Shown: positions 10,610 through 18,688 of the stretch, in pieces
How positions within the stretch are numbered: position 1 is the first letter of the stretch
Layout of the letters: each line of letters opens with the position of its first letter
Assembly (NCBI GenBank): GCA_029858565.1
Contig: JAOUEV010000034.1
Span: 1-37,843 of the forward strand
Length of the DNA stretch: 37,843 nucleotides
Direction: 5' to 3'
Origin: Nitrospirota bacterium
GTDB lineage: Bacteria; Nitrospirota; UBA9217
Notes under the pieces: model-generated
The model's database searches: none
Seen by the model: the letters and a program-made list of their open reading frames with translations, nothing else
What the model was told of the DNA's origin: nothing
Program-made: the position numbers and the translations under genes

Positions 10610-12013
10610 TCACTTCGGGATCGGCACACTTCCCAGCAGATACTTGAGATCGTCGTCGTCGAACCTGAGACCTGCGCCCACGAACCCCGAAGCACGGTCC
10701 GCGTTCAGGAAGTTGTCGTACCCTGCGTTCATGAACAGCACCTTGTTGATGTTCCAGGTCGCCGTCGCCTTCATATGGGCGTTCTCGTTCTTCGGCTCCT
10801 TGCTGTCGAAATTCCACGCGTCAACGCTGAACTTCACCCGGTCGGCAAAGAGGAACCAATCCGCGCCGATGCCGCCCTTGGATTCGATCAGACCCATGCG
10901 CAGGGCCAGGTTGCCCCACCGCTTGGCGAATTCCAGGCTGAACCGCAGCTTGTCCTCATAGGTCTCCGTCGTTATGGTGCCGCCCGGCGGACTGGTGACC
11001 GTGTCGACGCGCGTATACCGCGCGTAGGGATCGGACACCACCTCGGCGACATAGTACTTGTCCGGCGTCGGCCGGAGCTCAAGCGAGAAATAGCTCTTGG
11101 ACTTGGGGAACATATATTCCGACCGGAACGCGATGGTCGTCTTGAGCCGCTCGACGCGGGACACATAGTCCGTGAGCCCCTTGGCCGCGCTGTCGATGTT
11201 GTTGTACATGCTGTCGTCGGTCACGAGCTTGCCGAGCGTGCCTTCGCCGCGGTCGATCCGCTTGGTCACATTGTCGATCGAGGCGAGCGCCATCTCGGCG
11301 CTCTTGGACGCCTCCTTGATGTTCTCCAGCGTCACCTTGAGGTTGTCCCGGTTGTCGTCGACCACGCCGTTCAGGTTCTGCGCCAGCTCGTTCAGCCGCA
11401 TGACCAGCTCCCCGCCGTCGCTCCGCAGGGCATAGGAGAACTCCTTGATGTTCGCCGTTGTCTGGCGGAGGTCATGCAGGATGTCCTCCATGGACTGTTC
11501 ACCGCGCTGGGTCCCGAAGACCTGACTGAGCGAACCGGTCACCTTCTTGATATCGTCGGCGATCGAGGACAATTTGCTGATCAACTGGTCCGCGTCGCTG
11601 GGCGATGCCGTCGCCTCGATCCGTTCGCTGTCCTGGTAGATGCCCGAGCGTTCTCCCGATTTCCCGTTTGCATGAGGCGGAACGATGTCCACGTACTTGT
11701 CGCCCAGCAGTCCCATGGTCTTGACCGCCGCTTCCGAGCCGCGCAGGATCTTCACGCCAGGCAGGACCCGGAGCGTAAGTTTGGCCCTGCTGTCCTCAAG
11801 CTCCACCGCTTCCACGGTCCCGATCTGCACGCCGGCCATGCGCACTGCCGCCTTGGAATCGAGCCCGGACACGGAATCGAAGACCGCGGTCACGACATAT
11901 CCCTTTTTCGCGCCGAACTCGTATTTGCCCACGGCAACGGTCATGTAGAGCAGGATAAGGGACCCCACGATGACCAGCAGTCCGACCTTTGCTTCCGCGC
12001 TCAGTTTGGCCAT
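10610..12013 (-). CDS. mlaD: MCE-domain lipid-transport protein MlaD with C-terminal beta-rich domain
   Basis: MlaD binds lipids in the periplasm for the MlaFE ABC transporter, which moves phospholipids between the membranes. The 467-residue product has an N-terminal anchor helix (about 8-28), an MCE domain (about 38-115, with VRMAGVQIGTVEAVEL and MGLLGDKYVDI), a long helical stretch (about 145-300) and then about 165 residues of alternating polar/hydrophobic strands ending in a beta-rich region (VGAGLRFDDDDLKYLLG). E. coli MlaD is only 183 residues, so the C-terminal part is extra. Its strand pattern resembles an outer-membrane beta-barrel, which would allow one protein to span the periplasm; that is inference. 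It follows mlaF and mlaE. Confidence 0.88.
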   Translation of the reverse strand: MAKLSAEAKVGLLVIVGSLILLYMTVAVGKYEFGAKKGYVVTAVFDSVSGLDSKAAVRMAGVQIGTVEAVELEDSRAKLTLRVLPGVKILRGSEAAVKTMGLLGDKYVDIVPPHANGKSGERSGIYQDSERIEATASPSDADQLISKLSSIADDIKKVTGSLSQVFGTQRGEQSMEDILHDLRQTTANIKEFSYALRSDGGELVMRLNELAQNLNGVVDDNRDNLKVTLENIKEASKSAEMALASIDNVTKRIDRGEGTLGKLVTDDSMYNNIDSAAKGLTDYVSRVERLKTTIAFRSEYMFPKSKSYFSLELRPTPDKYYVAEVVSDPYARYTRVDTVTSPPGGTITTETYEDKLRFSLEFAKRWGNLALRMGLIESKGGIGADWFLFADRVKFSVDAWNFDSKEPKNENAHMKATATWNINKVLFMNAGYDNFLNADRASGFVGAGLRFDDDDLKYLLGSVPIPK

Positions 12014-12075
12014 GAAAACCCCTCTTCAGAAGTGCGGAATTAAGACAGCAACATATTCAACTGCATAGCTCTTTT

Positions 12076-12107
12076 CACTCCGCACTCCGCACTCGCCACT
12101 CCGCACT
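12076..12107. repeat. Heptamer tandem repeat array (CACTCCG units) between mlaF and mlaD
   Basis: Four 7-bp units and a partial one (CACTCCG, CACTCCG, CACTCGC, CACTCCG, CACT) lie just after the mlaF stop on the minus strand. A single inverted copy, AGTGCGG, is at 12031-12037, so the transcript can fold between them. Other arrays of 7-bp units lie at 13643-13684, 13727-13757 and 18312-18408. Confidence 0.7.
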
Positions 12108-12111
12108 GATG

Positions 12112-12869
12112 TTAGTCCGCCGTGATCGGCCCTACCGCGCTCCCGGTGATGAACTGTTTGACAATGGGATTCGTGGTGTTCCGGATCTCGTCGGGCGTTC
12201 CGATCTCCTGGATCTCGCCCTTGTACAGCATGGCGATCCGGTCCGATATCTTGTAGGCGCTGTGCATGTCGTGGGTATCGCCACGGACGTCACGCCGAGC
12301 TTCTTCCGGAGGTCAACGATCAGATCGTTGATCGCGTCAGCGGTGATCGGGTCGAGGCCCGTTGTCGGCTCGTCGTAGAGAATGATCTCGGCGTCCATGG
12401 CAATTGCCCGGGCAAGGCCGACGCGCTTCCGCATGCCGCCGGACAGGTCCACGGGCATCTTGTCCTCGACGTTCTTGAGGCCCACCAGCGCCAGCTTTTC
12501 CGTGGCAATGGCCCGGATCTCCTTGTCCGAAAGCTTGGTATGCTGCTTCAGGCCGAACCCCACGTTCTCCCAGACCGTGAGCGAATCGAAAAGCGCGGCC
12601 ATCTGGAACAGCATGCCGAACTTTTTTCTGAGCTCGTTGAGCTGGTGCTCGTCAAGGTTGTTCAGCGTCTGGCCGGCAACCTTCACCTCGCCCTTGTCCG
12701 GGAACAGCAGGCCGATGATATGCTTCATCAGCACACTCTTGCCGCTGCCGCTGCCGCCGATCACGGTCATGCTCTCGCCCTTGTTCACCGTGAGATTGAC
12801 GCCGCGCAGCACCTGAAAACTGCCGAAGCTCTTGTGAAGGTTGGTGATCTCGATCATCGTTTCGGTCAT
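12112..12869 (-). CDS. mlaF: MlaF ATPase of the phospholipid ABC transporter, frameshifted
   Basis: MlaF is the ATPase that drives MlaE. Seen are Walker A IGGSGSGKSVLMKH, signature LSGGMRKRVGLARA and Walker B EIILYDEPTTGLD. After LGVTSVA the frame changes: one base appears to be missing at about 12276/12277. Restoring it gives a THDMHSAYKISDRIAMLYKG sequence and ends at a TAA at 12112-12114, about 252 residues, the normal MlaF length. Without it the protein lacks the switch histidine and ends in nonsense at 12132. Either a sequencing error or a recent inactivating mutation; the intact mlaE and mlaD favour an error. Confidence 0.88.
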
Positions 12870-12873
12870 TGGA

Positions 12874-13644
12874 TCACCACAAGAGCGCGGACAAGAAGTA
12901 GTCCAGTATCAGGATCAGCATGCACGAAACCACCACGGCACCCGTCGTGGCCTTGCCCACGCCCTCGGCGCCGCCCTCGGTATTGAAGCCCTTGTAGCAT
13001 CCGATCAGGCCGACGACCGCGCCGAACACCAGGGATTTGATCAGGCCGTACCAGATGTCCTCGACCTGCGTGTTGTTGATGCTCTGGTTGATATAGGTGA
13101 CCGGATTGGTGCCCAGCACCTTGACGCCGACGAAATACCCTCCCAGGATGCCGATGTACATGCCCAGACCCGAGAGAAAGAACATCATGATCGTGCTTGC
13201 CAGGAACCGGGGCACGACCAGGTATTTCATGGGATTCGTGGCCATGGTGTAAAGCGCGTCGATCTGTTCGGTCACCCGCATGGTCCCGAGCTCGGCAGCC
13301 ATGGCCGCGCCCGCCCTGCCCGCCACCATCAGGCCCGTGAGCACCGGCCCCAGTTCCCGGGTCATGGAAAGCGATACGACCGCGCCGATGAGCGACTGCG
13401 CTCCGAAGCGTTTGAATCCCGTGTAGCTCTGAAGCGCCAGCACCATGCCCGTCGAGATGGCCGTGGTCAACACCACCGGCACGGAATTAACGCCGATCTG
13501 CTCCATCTGCTTCAGCAGGTTCTTGAGATAGAAGGGGCTGCTCACGGTCCAGCGCAGCGTCTGGCCGAGAAAGATGATGACCGCGCCCATCTCGCGTATA
13601 AAGGACGAGGTCTTTTTGCCTATCAGTTCGAGCCAGGTGATCAT
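12874..13644 (-). CDS. mlaE: MlaE permease of the phospholipid ABC transporter
   Basis: MlaE is the membrane subunit of the MlaFEDB complex, transporting phospholipid in the inner membrane. The product is about 256 residues from the ATG at 13644, the usual length. It has several membrane spans and the family motifs VVLTTAISTGMVLALQ, RELGPVLTGLMVAGRAGAAMAAELGTM and VTEQIDALYTMATNP. It is four bases before mlaF. The open frame extends to 13797, but that stretch is made of intergenic repeats and is unlikely to be coding. No clear ribosome site precedes the ATG, which itself borders a heptamer-like array. Confidence 0.92.
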   Translation of the reverse strand: MITWLELIGKKTSSFIREMGAVIIFLGQTLRWTVSSPFYLKNLLKQMEQIGVNSVPVVLTTAISTGMVLALQSYTGFKRFGAQSLIGAVVSLSMTRELGPVLTGLMVAGRAGAAMAAELGTMRVTEQIDALYTMATNPMKYLVVPRFLASTIMMFFLSGLGMYIGILGGYFVGVKVLGTNPVTYINQSINNTQVEDIWYGLIKSLVFGAVVGLIGCYKGFNTEGGAEGVGKATTGAVVVSCMLILILDYFLSALLW

Positions 13645-13684
13645 AAGTAACCAGTGATCAAGCAATAAGCGGTAAGCAACAAGT
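13643..13684. repeat. Degenerate heptamer array upstream of mlaE
   Basis: Six 7-bp units can be laid end to end (ATAAGTA, ACCAGTG, ATCAAGC, AATAAGC, GGTAAGC, AACAAGT). The consensus is about ANTAAGC. The array touches the proposed mlaE start codon. Confidence 0.5.
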
Positions 13685-13726
13685 TCCGAACAAAAACTGC
13701 GACTTGTCGGTAACTGCTGTTTTGTT

Positions 13727-13757
13727 AATCCGCAATCCGCAATCCGAGATCCGCAAT
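13727..13757. repeat. Heptamer array (AATCCGC units) between alr and mlaE
   Basis: AATCCGC, AATCCGC, AATCCGA and GATCCGC follow each other at 13727-13754 and abut the alr stop codon. The same unit in both orientations makes up the inverted repeat at 18312-18408. Confidence 0.7.
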
Positions 13758-14921
13758 TTAGACATAACTTCTCGGCACCCTGCTGCTGATGCCGCACAAC
13801 ACCTCATAGGAGATGGTGCCCGTCCTGGACGCGATCTCGTCCGCGGTGATGCGCTCCTTTTCCTGGGAACCGATCGCGACCACATCGTCGCCTTCGGCCA
13901 CCCCGGGAACATCGGTCACATCGAGCATGGTCATGTCCATACAGACCCTGCCCGCGACCGCCGCGCGTTGTCCGCGCACCAGCATCTCGCCCCGGTTCGA
14001 CAGACCCCGGCGGTAACCGTCAGCATAGCCGAGGGGAACTGTCGCGATGAGGCTCTCGCGCTTTGTCACAAAGGTCCGGCCGTAGCTCACCGGGGTTCCG
14101 GCGGGAAGTTTTTTGAGAAAAGCGATCCGCGTCCTGAGGGAGAGGACGGGTCTCAGGCCTGCATCGACGCCGCTCTCCAGGGGGTTGCATCCATAGAGCA
14201 TGATCCCCGGCCGCACCATTGTGAACAATGCCCGATCATACTCAAGCACGGCTGCGCTGTTCGCCGCATGGCGGAGAGGGACCGAGACGCCGCGCTCTTC
14301 AATGGCCCGGAGGAACTTTTCGAACCGGTCCATCTGCGCGGCCGCGAACTGTTTGTCCCGGAGGTCGGCATCGGCAAAGTGCGTCATGACGCCTTCCACG
14401 ACAATACCCGGAAGACCGGCTATCACAGGAACAAGGTCCGCGGCATCCTCGGGTGACATGCCGAGCCTGCCCATACCCGTATCCACCTTCACATGCACCG
14501 GCTGCGACACGCCGGCCTTGACCGCCGCTTCAGACAGAGCGCGCGCCAGGGGAGCGTTGAAGACGACCGGCGTCAGCCCTGCTTCGATGACCGCTTCCGC
14601 CTGCCCGGGAAAGACCGGGCTCATCACCAGGATGGGCTGCGAGATCCCCGCCCTGCGCAGTTCGATGCCTTCCTCCACCAGCGCAACACCGAACATGGCG
14701 ACGCCGAGATCGGCAAGTCTTCTGGACACGGCAACTGCGCCGTGACCGTAGGCCTGGGCCTTTACCATGGCCAGGACCTTCCGACCTCTGATCCGCGCAC
14801 AGACCTCGGCATAGTTGTGTGCCAGCGCGTCGAGATCGATCGTGGCCACCGTCGGCCTGCCGGCGCCGCCGCCCGGGACTTCTGCGAGTACGGCCTCCCG
14901 GTCAGTGGATGGTGCTCTCAT
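13758..14921 (-). CDS. alr: Alanine racemase
   Basis: Alr is a PLP enzyme that converts L-alanine to D-alanine for peptidoglycan. The product is about 387 residues from the ATG at 14921, preceded by GAGGAG. Residues TVATIDLDALAHNY begin the TIM barrel; the PLP lysine is in AMVKAQAYGHG (the usual Asn is Gln here). The opposing catalytic Tyr is in the C-terminal domain (VSYGRTF). Motifs LGYADGYRRGLSN and VCMDMTMLDVT are also typical. The start overlaps the end of the small zinc-ribbon gene by 20 bases, so they are likely coupled. Confidence 0.95.
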   Translation of the reverse strand: MRAPSTDREAVLAEVPGGGAGRPTVATIDLDALAHNYAEVCARIRGRKVLAMVKAQAYGHGAVAVSRRLADLGVAMFGVALVEEGIELRRAGISQPILVMSPVFPGQAEAVIEAGLTPVVFNAPLARALSEAAVKAGVSQPVHVKVDTGMGRLGMSPEDAADLVPVIAGLPGIVVEGVMTHFADADLRDKQFAAAQMDRFEKFLRAIEERGVSVPLRHAANSAAVLEYDRALFTMVRPGIMLYGCNPLESGVDAGLRPVLSLRTRIAFLKKLPAGTPVSYGRTFVTKRESLIATVPLGYADGYRRGLSNRGEMLVRGQRAAVAGRVCMDMTMLDVTDVPGVAEGDDVVAIGSQEKERITADEIASRTGTISYEVLCGISSRVPRSYV

Positions 14922-15096
14922 TGATCTCCTCGAAGGCGTTCGAAGCGGGCAGGACCTCGATCTTGTCAAAGGACTGAGCGCAATCCATGCACTCCCAGTG
15001 GTGGATGGTCCAGAACTCATTGTCCAGTTCCAGGCTGTAATCGTCCTCCTGGAACAGATTCGTCCCGCCGCAGAACGGACACATGATCGGTTCCAT
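14902..15096 (-). CDS. Small zinc-ribbon protein
   Basis: About 64 residues with two CxxC pairs, CPFCGG and CMDC, 34 residues apart, so one zinc ribbon. It is otherwise acidic (EDDYSLELDNEFW). Function is unknown. I prefer the ATG at 15096, which has GGAG seven bases upstream; an in-frame ATG at 15129 has none. It overlaps alr by 20 bases and probably shares its transcript. Confidence 0.7.
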   Translation of the reverse strand: MEPIMCPFCGGTNLFQEDDYSLELDNEFWTIHHWECMDCAQSFDKIEVLPASNAFEEINESTIH

Positions 15097-15178
15097 ATTC
15101 GGTCTCCGATGTTCTTCGCTCGTGCTCATAATACGGTGAAAAACACGCGAATTTCACTTTGGCCTGCGATTTTCCAGA

Positions 15179-15207
15179 ACTTTATCACAGCGCTATTCCT
15201 TTTGCAA
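15179..15207 (-). promoter_or_regulatory. Possible promoter for the zinc-ribbon and alr genes
   Basis: On the minus strand TTGCAA (15207-15202), a 17-base spacer, then TAAAGT (15184-15179). Each box matches four of six consensus bases. It sits in the gap after the cobD-like gene and about 80 bases before the zinc-ribbon start. Confidence 0.35.
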
Positions 15208-15237
15208 AATAATTCTGGCCGCATTGGTCCGCGTGAG

Positions 15238-16368
15238 TCACGGAGCAAGCAGGACCTTCCGCATCGCCTTGATGAGCCCTTTGTTCTCTCTCCTGGTGCG
15301 CACCGCGATCCGGATAAACCGTTCATTGAGACCGGGGAAGGAAGAGCAGTCCCGCACCAGAAAGCCCTGTTCGCCGAGCCGCTTGACCAGCGCAGCGGGC
15401 TCGCCCTTGACCATCTTGAAGAGAATGAAGTTCGCCGCCGCGGGAAAGGGCTCGATCCCGGGCAGCAGCCGGAGCTGGTCCCTGAGCCACTCCCGTTCAG
15501 TTTCTACCAGTTCCCTGGTCTTGCGGATATGCCCCCAATCCCCGAGCGCGGCAATGGCAGCTCCTTCGGCGGGAACACTGACGGTCCAGGGTTCCTGGTG
15601 CCGCCGCAGACCGGCGATGAGTTGATCCTCGGCAACAGCGTACCCTACCCGGAGGCCCGGCAGTCCGAAGAACTTGGTGAACGCCCGAAGACAGATAACG
15701 TTGGGAAAGCCGGTGATCTCCTTCAGCACAGACTCCCGCTCCTCAAAATCCATGAATGCCTCGTCCACGACCAGCAGCACCCCTTCTCTCGCGGCGTAAC
15801 CGGCGATCTCAAGCATATCGCCGCGGGTGACGAGCCCTCCGGTCGGGTTGTTCGGATTACAGAGGAATGCCATGTCCATGCCTTTGAGCGCAAAGGCCAT
15901 CTCCACGGGATCGATCCGGAATCCGGTCTTTTCGGTCAGCAGCAGGGGCACGACCTCACCGCCGGAGTCCTCGACCGCCGCCCCGTACTCCGTAAAGGTA
16001 GGCCGGGGGATCAGGACGCGCCGCGGCCGAAATGCACGGGGGATGAGATGTATGAGCCCGTTGGACCCGCCCCCGCACAGGACCTGACCGGTCCGTATGC
16101 CGAAGTAGCGGGCGATCGCCTTGCGGAGCTCCTCCGCATCGGGGTCCGGATACCGGTCCAGACGGTCCAGACAACGCTTCACCGCGCTCCTGGCAGCGCG
16201 CGACGGTCCCAGGGGATTCACATTGGAGCTGAAGTCCACCAGGTCCTTTTCCCGCAGATCGAAGCGCTGTGCTGCTTCCCGCAGGTTACCGCCGTGGATA
16301 CGCGGGGCTTTCTCTCCTACAATGGGTGCGTTTACGCACTCGTCAACGATCACTGCCGGATCTTGCAC
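15238..16368 (-). CDS. cobD: PLP aminotransferase, probable threonine-phosphate decarboxylase
   Basis: CobD decarboxylates L-threonine phosphate to the aminopropanol phosphate arm of cobalamin. This class I/II fold protein (about 376 residues from the GTG at 16368) has HGGNLREAAQRF and DFSSNVNPLGPS near its start, which distinguish CobD from HisC, then CNPNNPTGG, VVDEAFMDF and the PLP lysine in AFTKFFGLPGLRVGYA. Histidinol-phosphate aminotransferase is the alternative. The open frame reaches 16410, but upstream sequence looks like decayed intergenic repeat; a GTG at 16353 is also possible. No other corrin gene adjoins, but a cobalt transporter lies 14 kb away. Between 16369 and 16544 I see no gene. 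Confidence 0.8.
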   Translation of the reverse strand: MQDPAVIVDECVNAPIVGEKAPRIHGGNLREAAQRFDLREKDLVDFSSNVNPLGPSRAARSAVKRCLDRLDRYPDPDAEELRKAIARYFGIRTGQVLCGGGSNGLIHLIPRAFRPRRVLIPRPTFTEYGAAVEDSGGEVVPLLLTEKTGFRIDPVEMAFALKGMDMAFLCNPNNPTGGLVTRGDMLEIAGYAAREGVLLVVDEAFMDFEERESVLKEITGFPNVICLRAFTKFFGLPGLRVGYAVAEDQLIAGLRRHQEPWTVSVPAEGAAIAALGDWGHIRKTRELVETEREWLRDQLRLLPGIEPFPAAANFILFKMVKGEPAALVKRLGEQGFLVRDCSSFPGLNERFIRIAVRTRRENKGLIKAMRKVLLAP

Positions 16369-16544
16369 GATCTCATACCTTATGGCCTTTCCAGAAATCC
16401 AACCAACCACGAACTCACACGGAGACGAACGAGTGATACGGCAAATGCGTTATCCGATCGTGTGTCCTTTTCATCCGTGACCGTCCGCGGAAACTTGTTA
16501 TCGCCCTTCATGTTGCGATCTGCATTCCCCTTTCAGCATTTCCA

Positions 16545-18299
16545 TTACAGTTCCGCGACCAGATCCGGGAAACGGTCGCGCATGAACGCAGTCGCCGCGC
16601 TTCGTGCCAGTTCTGAGGTCGGCTGGCGCATGACCAGGTCCGCGAGCTCCACCGCATCCTCCATGCGCACCGAGCGGATGACCTTCTTCACCCAGGGGAT
16701 CGACGCGACGTTCATGCTGAGCGTTCGGAACCCGAGCCCCAGCAGGATCGCTGCATACTGGGGATCGCCGGCCATCTCTCCGCACATGGCAAGGGAGATC
16801 TTCGCCTCGTGGGCGGACAGCGATACCCGCTGCAGCAGCCGGAGGACCGCGGGTTCGAGCGGTTCATACATGAACGCGACATGTTCGTTGCCGCGGTCGA
16901 TGGCAAGGGTGTACTGGATCAGATCGTTGGTGCCGACGCTGAAGAAATCCGCTTCCTGTGCCAGCAGGTCAGACACCATGGCTGCCGAGGGGATCTCGAT
17001 CATCACGCCAACCTGGATATGGTCGTCAAACGGCGCGCCTTCTGAACGGAGTTCATGCTTCACTTCGCTGATCAAGGCCTTGGTCTCCCGCAGCTCCCGC
17101 AGTCCCGAGATCATGGGCACCAGGATCCTGATCTTGCCATGGGCCGACGCCCGCAACAGTCCCCGGAGCTGCGTCCGGAAGATGTCCTTCTGGTTCAGGC
17201 AGAAGCGAATTGCCCTGAGGCCGAGCGCTGGATTGGGCTCCTTCTCGTGGAACCCGGGCAGACCGACCTTGTCTCCTCCCACATCGAGCGTCCGTATCAC
17301 GACCTCGTGGGGCGCTGCGCGTTCCACGACGTGACGGTATGCCTGGTAGTGCTGGTCCTCGGTCGGCAGTGCATCCTTGTTCAGGAACAGGAACTCGGTC
17401 CGGTAGAGACCGATCCCGATGCCGCCATGGTCCGCGACCGTGGCGACCTCCTCGGGAAGCTCGATATTGCCCTGCAGGTGGACCTGGTGGCCGTCCAGCG
17501 TCTCGGCCGGCAGTTCCCGGAGTTTGAACAGCTCCTGTTCGAAATACTTGTACCGCCGCTGTTTCTTGAGGTAATCGAGGAACGTCTCCTCATCGGGATC
17601 CACAATGACGACGCCATGAATGCCGTCAAGGATGACAACGTCGCCGGTCTTGACCGCGCCGGTGATCTTCTCCAAACCGACGGCGGCAGGGATGCCGATG
17701 GAGCGCGCGATAATGGCGGTGTGGGACGTGCGGCTGCCCGCATCGGTGGCGAATCCCAGGATCTTGTCCTTGCGCATGACCAGGGTGTCGGTCGGAGCGA
17801 GGTCGTGGGCGATGATGACCGCGTCCTCGCTGATCTCGGAGAGACTTTCCTGTTTTTTCCCCGTGAGGTTCCTGAGGACGCGCTGGGCCACCTGCTCCAC
17901 ATCATGCTTCCGCTCCCGCAGGTATTCATCCTCGATGGCGTCGAACTTGCGGGCGATCGTGTCTATGGTCTCGCGCAGAGCTCCCTCGGCATTGATCTGG
18001 GCGTCCTTGATGCGCTTGATGGTCCCTTCCACCAGCATCTTGTCCTCAAGCAGCATAATGTGCGTGTCCAGGATGTAGCGGTGGGATTTGCCCACGTCCC
18101 GGGTGAACCGCTTCCGGATCTCGTCGATCTGCGCCTTGGAGACCTCGAGCGCCTTCTTGAACCGCGCGATCTCGTTCTTGACGTTCACGTCCTCGATCGG
18201 ACGGCCCGCGACAACAACCTTCCTGCGGTCCAGCAGGAAGACCCTGCCGATCACGATGCCCGGTGAAGCGCCTATGCCGTTGAATATTTTTTCGGTCAT
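16545..18299 (-). CDS. ptsI: Phosphoenolpyruvate-protein phosphotransferase (PTS enzyme I)
   Basis: Enzyme I takes phosphate from PEP and passes it to HPr. The 584-residue product has the N-terminal HPr-binding and phosphohistidine domains, with the active histidine H193 in DAGSRTSHTAIIARS, and the C-terminal PEP-binding TIM barrel (LYRTEFLFLN, IRTLDVGGDK, FFSVGTNDLIQYTLAIDRGNE and the CGEMAGD cysteine loop). It starts with MTEKIFNGIGASPGIVIG and has AGGAACC before the ATG. It is the last PTS gene of the run, separated from ptsH by a hairpin-forming repeat. Confidence 0.96.
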   Translation of the reverse strand: MTEKIFNGIGASPGIVIGRVFLLDRRKVVVAGRPIEDVNVKNEIARFKKALEVSKAQIDEIRKRFTRDVGKSHRYILDTHIMLLEDKMLVEGTIKRIKDAQINAEGALRETIDTIARKFDAIEDEYLRERKHDVEQVAQRVLRNLTGKKQESLSEISEDAVIIAHDLAPTDTLVMRKDKILGFATDAGSRTSHTAIIARSIGIPAAVGLEKITGAVKTGDVVILDGIHGVVIVDPDEETFLDYLKKQRRYKYFEQELFKLRELPAETLDGHQVHLQGNIELPEEVATVADHGGIGIGLYRTEFLFLNKDALPTEDQHYQAYRHVVERAAPHEVVIRTLDVGGDKVGLPGFHEKEPNPALGLRAIRFCLNQKDIFRTQLRGLLRASAHGKIRILVPMISGLRELRETKALISEVKHELRSEGAPFDDHIQVGVMIEIPSAAMVSDLLAQEADFFSVGTNDLIQYTLAIDRGNEHVAFMYEPLEPAVLRLLQRVSLSAHEAKISLAMCGEMAGDPQYAAILLGLGFRTLSMNVASIPWVKKVIRSVRMEDAVELADLVMRQPTSELARSAATAFMRDRFPDLVAEL

Positions 18300-18311
18300 G
18301 CCATGGTTCCT

Positions 18312-18408
18312 GATTTCGGATTTCGGATTGCGGATTGCGGATTAAAAACAATTCGCCCTGATACGTGGGTTGATGTCAATCCGCAATCCGCAATCGGCAA
18401 ATCCGCAG
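18312..18408. repeat. Inverted pair of heptamer arrays between ptsH and ptsI
   Basis: Array one (18312-18343) is GATTTCG twice, GATTGCG twice, then GATT. Array two (18377-18408) is CAATCCG twice, then CAATCGG and a stretched unit. GATTGCGGATTGCGGATT (18326-18343) pairs perfectly with 18378-18395: an 18-bp stem with a 34-base loop. It fills the gap between the two PTS genes and has no T-run, so it may stabilise or attenuate the mRNA. Confidence 0.75.
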
Positions 18409-18414
18409 TTGGGA

Positions 18415-18684
18415 TCATTCTTTTTCCCCGAACTTGTCCTTGAACAGCCGTTCCATCCCCGCAAGCGCCTGGTCCTCATCTGCCCCGTCCACCAGGACCA
18501 TCACCGTGCTGCCCTTGGCCGCCGCCAGCATCATGATGCCCATGATGCTCTTTCCGTCAACATCGATGCCGTCCTTGGACAGCGAAATGCTCGCGCCGAA
18601 CGCGCTGGCGGTCTTCACGATCTGCGCCGCCGCCCGTGCGTGCAGCCCCAGCTTGTTCTCGATCAGCAGTTCCTTTTTCTTCAT
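18415..18684 (-). CDS. ptsH: Phosphocarrier protein HPr
   Basis: HPr carries phosphate from enzyme I to the EIIA proteins. The product is 89 residues from the ATG at 18684: MKKKELLIENKLGLHARAAA. H15 and R17 form the active site (the usual Pro after Arg is Ala here). S46 in DGKSIMGIM is the regulatory site phosphorylated by HprK, which is encoded in this same run, so serine regulation is plausible. An upstream ATG at 18723 exists but lies inside the IID gene. It is four bases after the IID stop. Confidence 0.94.
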   Translation of the reverse strand: MKKKELLIENKLGLHARAAAQIVKTASAFGASISLSKDGIDVDGKSIMGIMMLAAAKGSTVMVLVDGADEDQALAGMERLFKDKFGEKE

Positions 18685-18688
18685 CCCT

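Noticed and set aside
10538-12043. 501-codon plus-strand ORF
   Set aside because: Antisense to mlaD, no domain or ribosome site.
16369-16544. Upstream extension of the cobD frame and possible small ORFs
   Set aside because: No ribosome site; the sequence looks like decayed intergenic repeat.
14815-17334. 839-codon plus-strand ORF
   Set aside because: It lies opposite alr, the zinc-ribbon gene, cobD and ptsI, all with clear family motifs. It is low-complexity and without a known domain.
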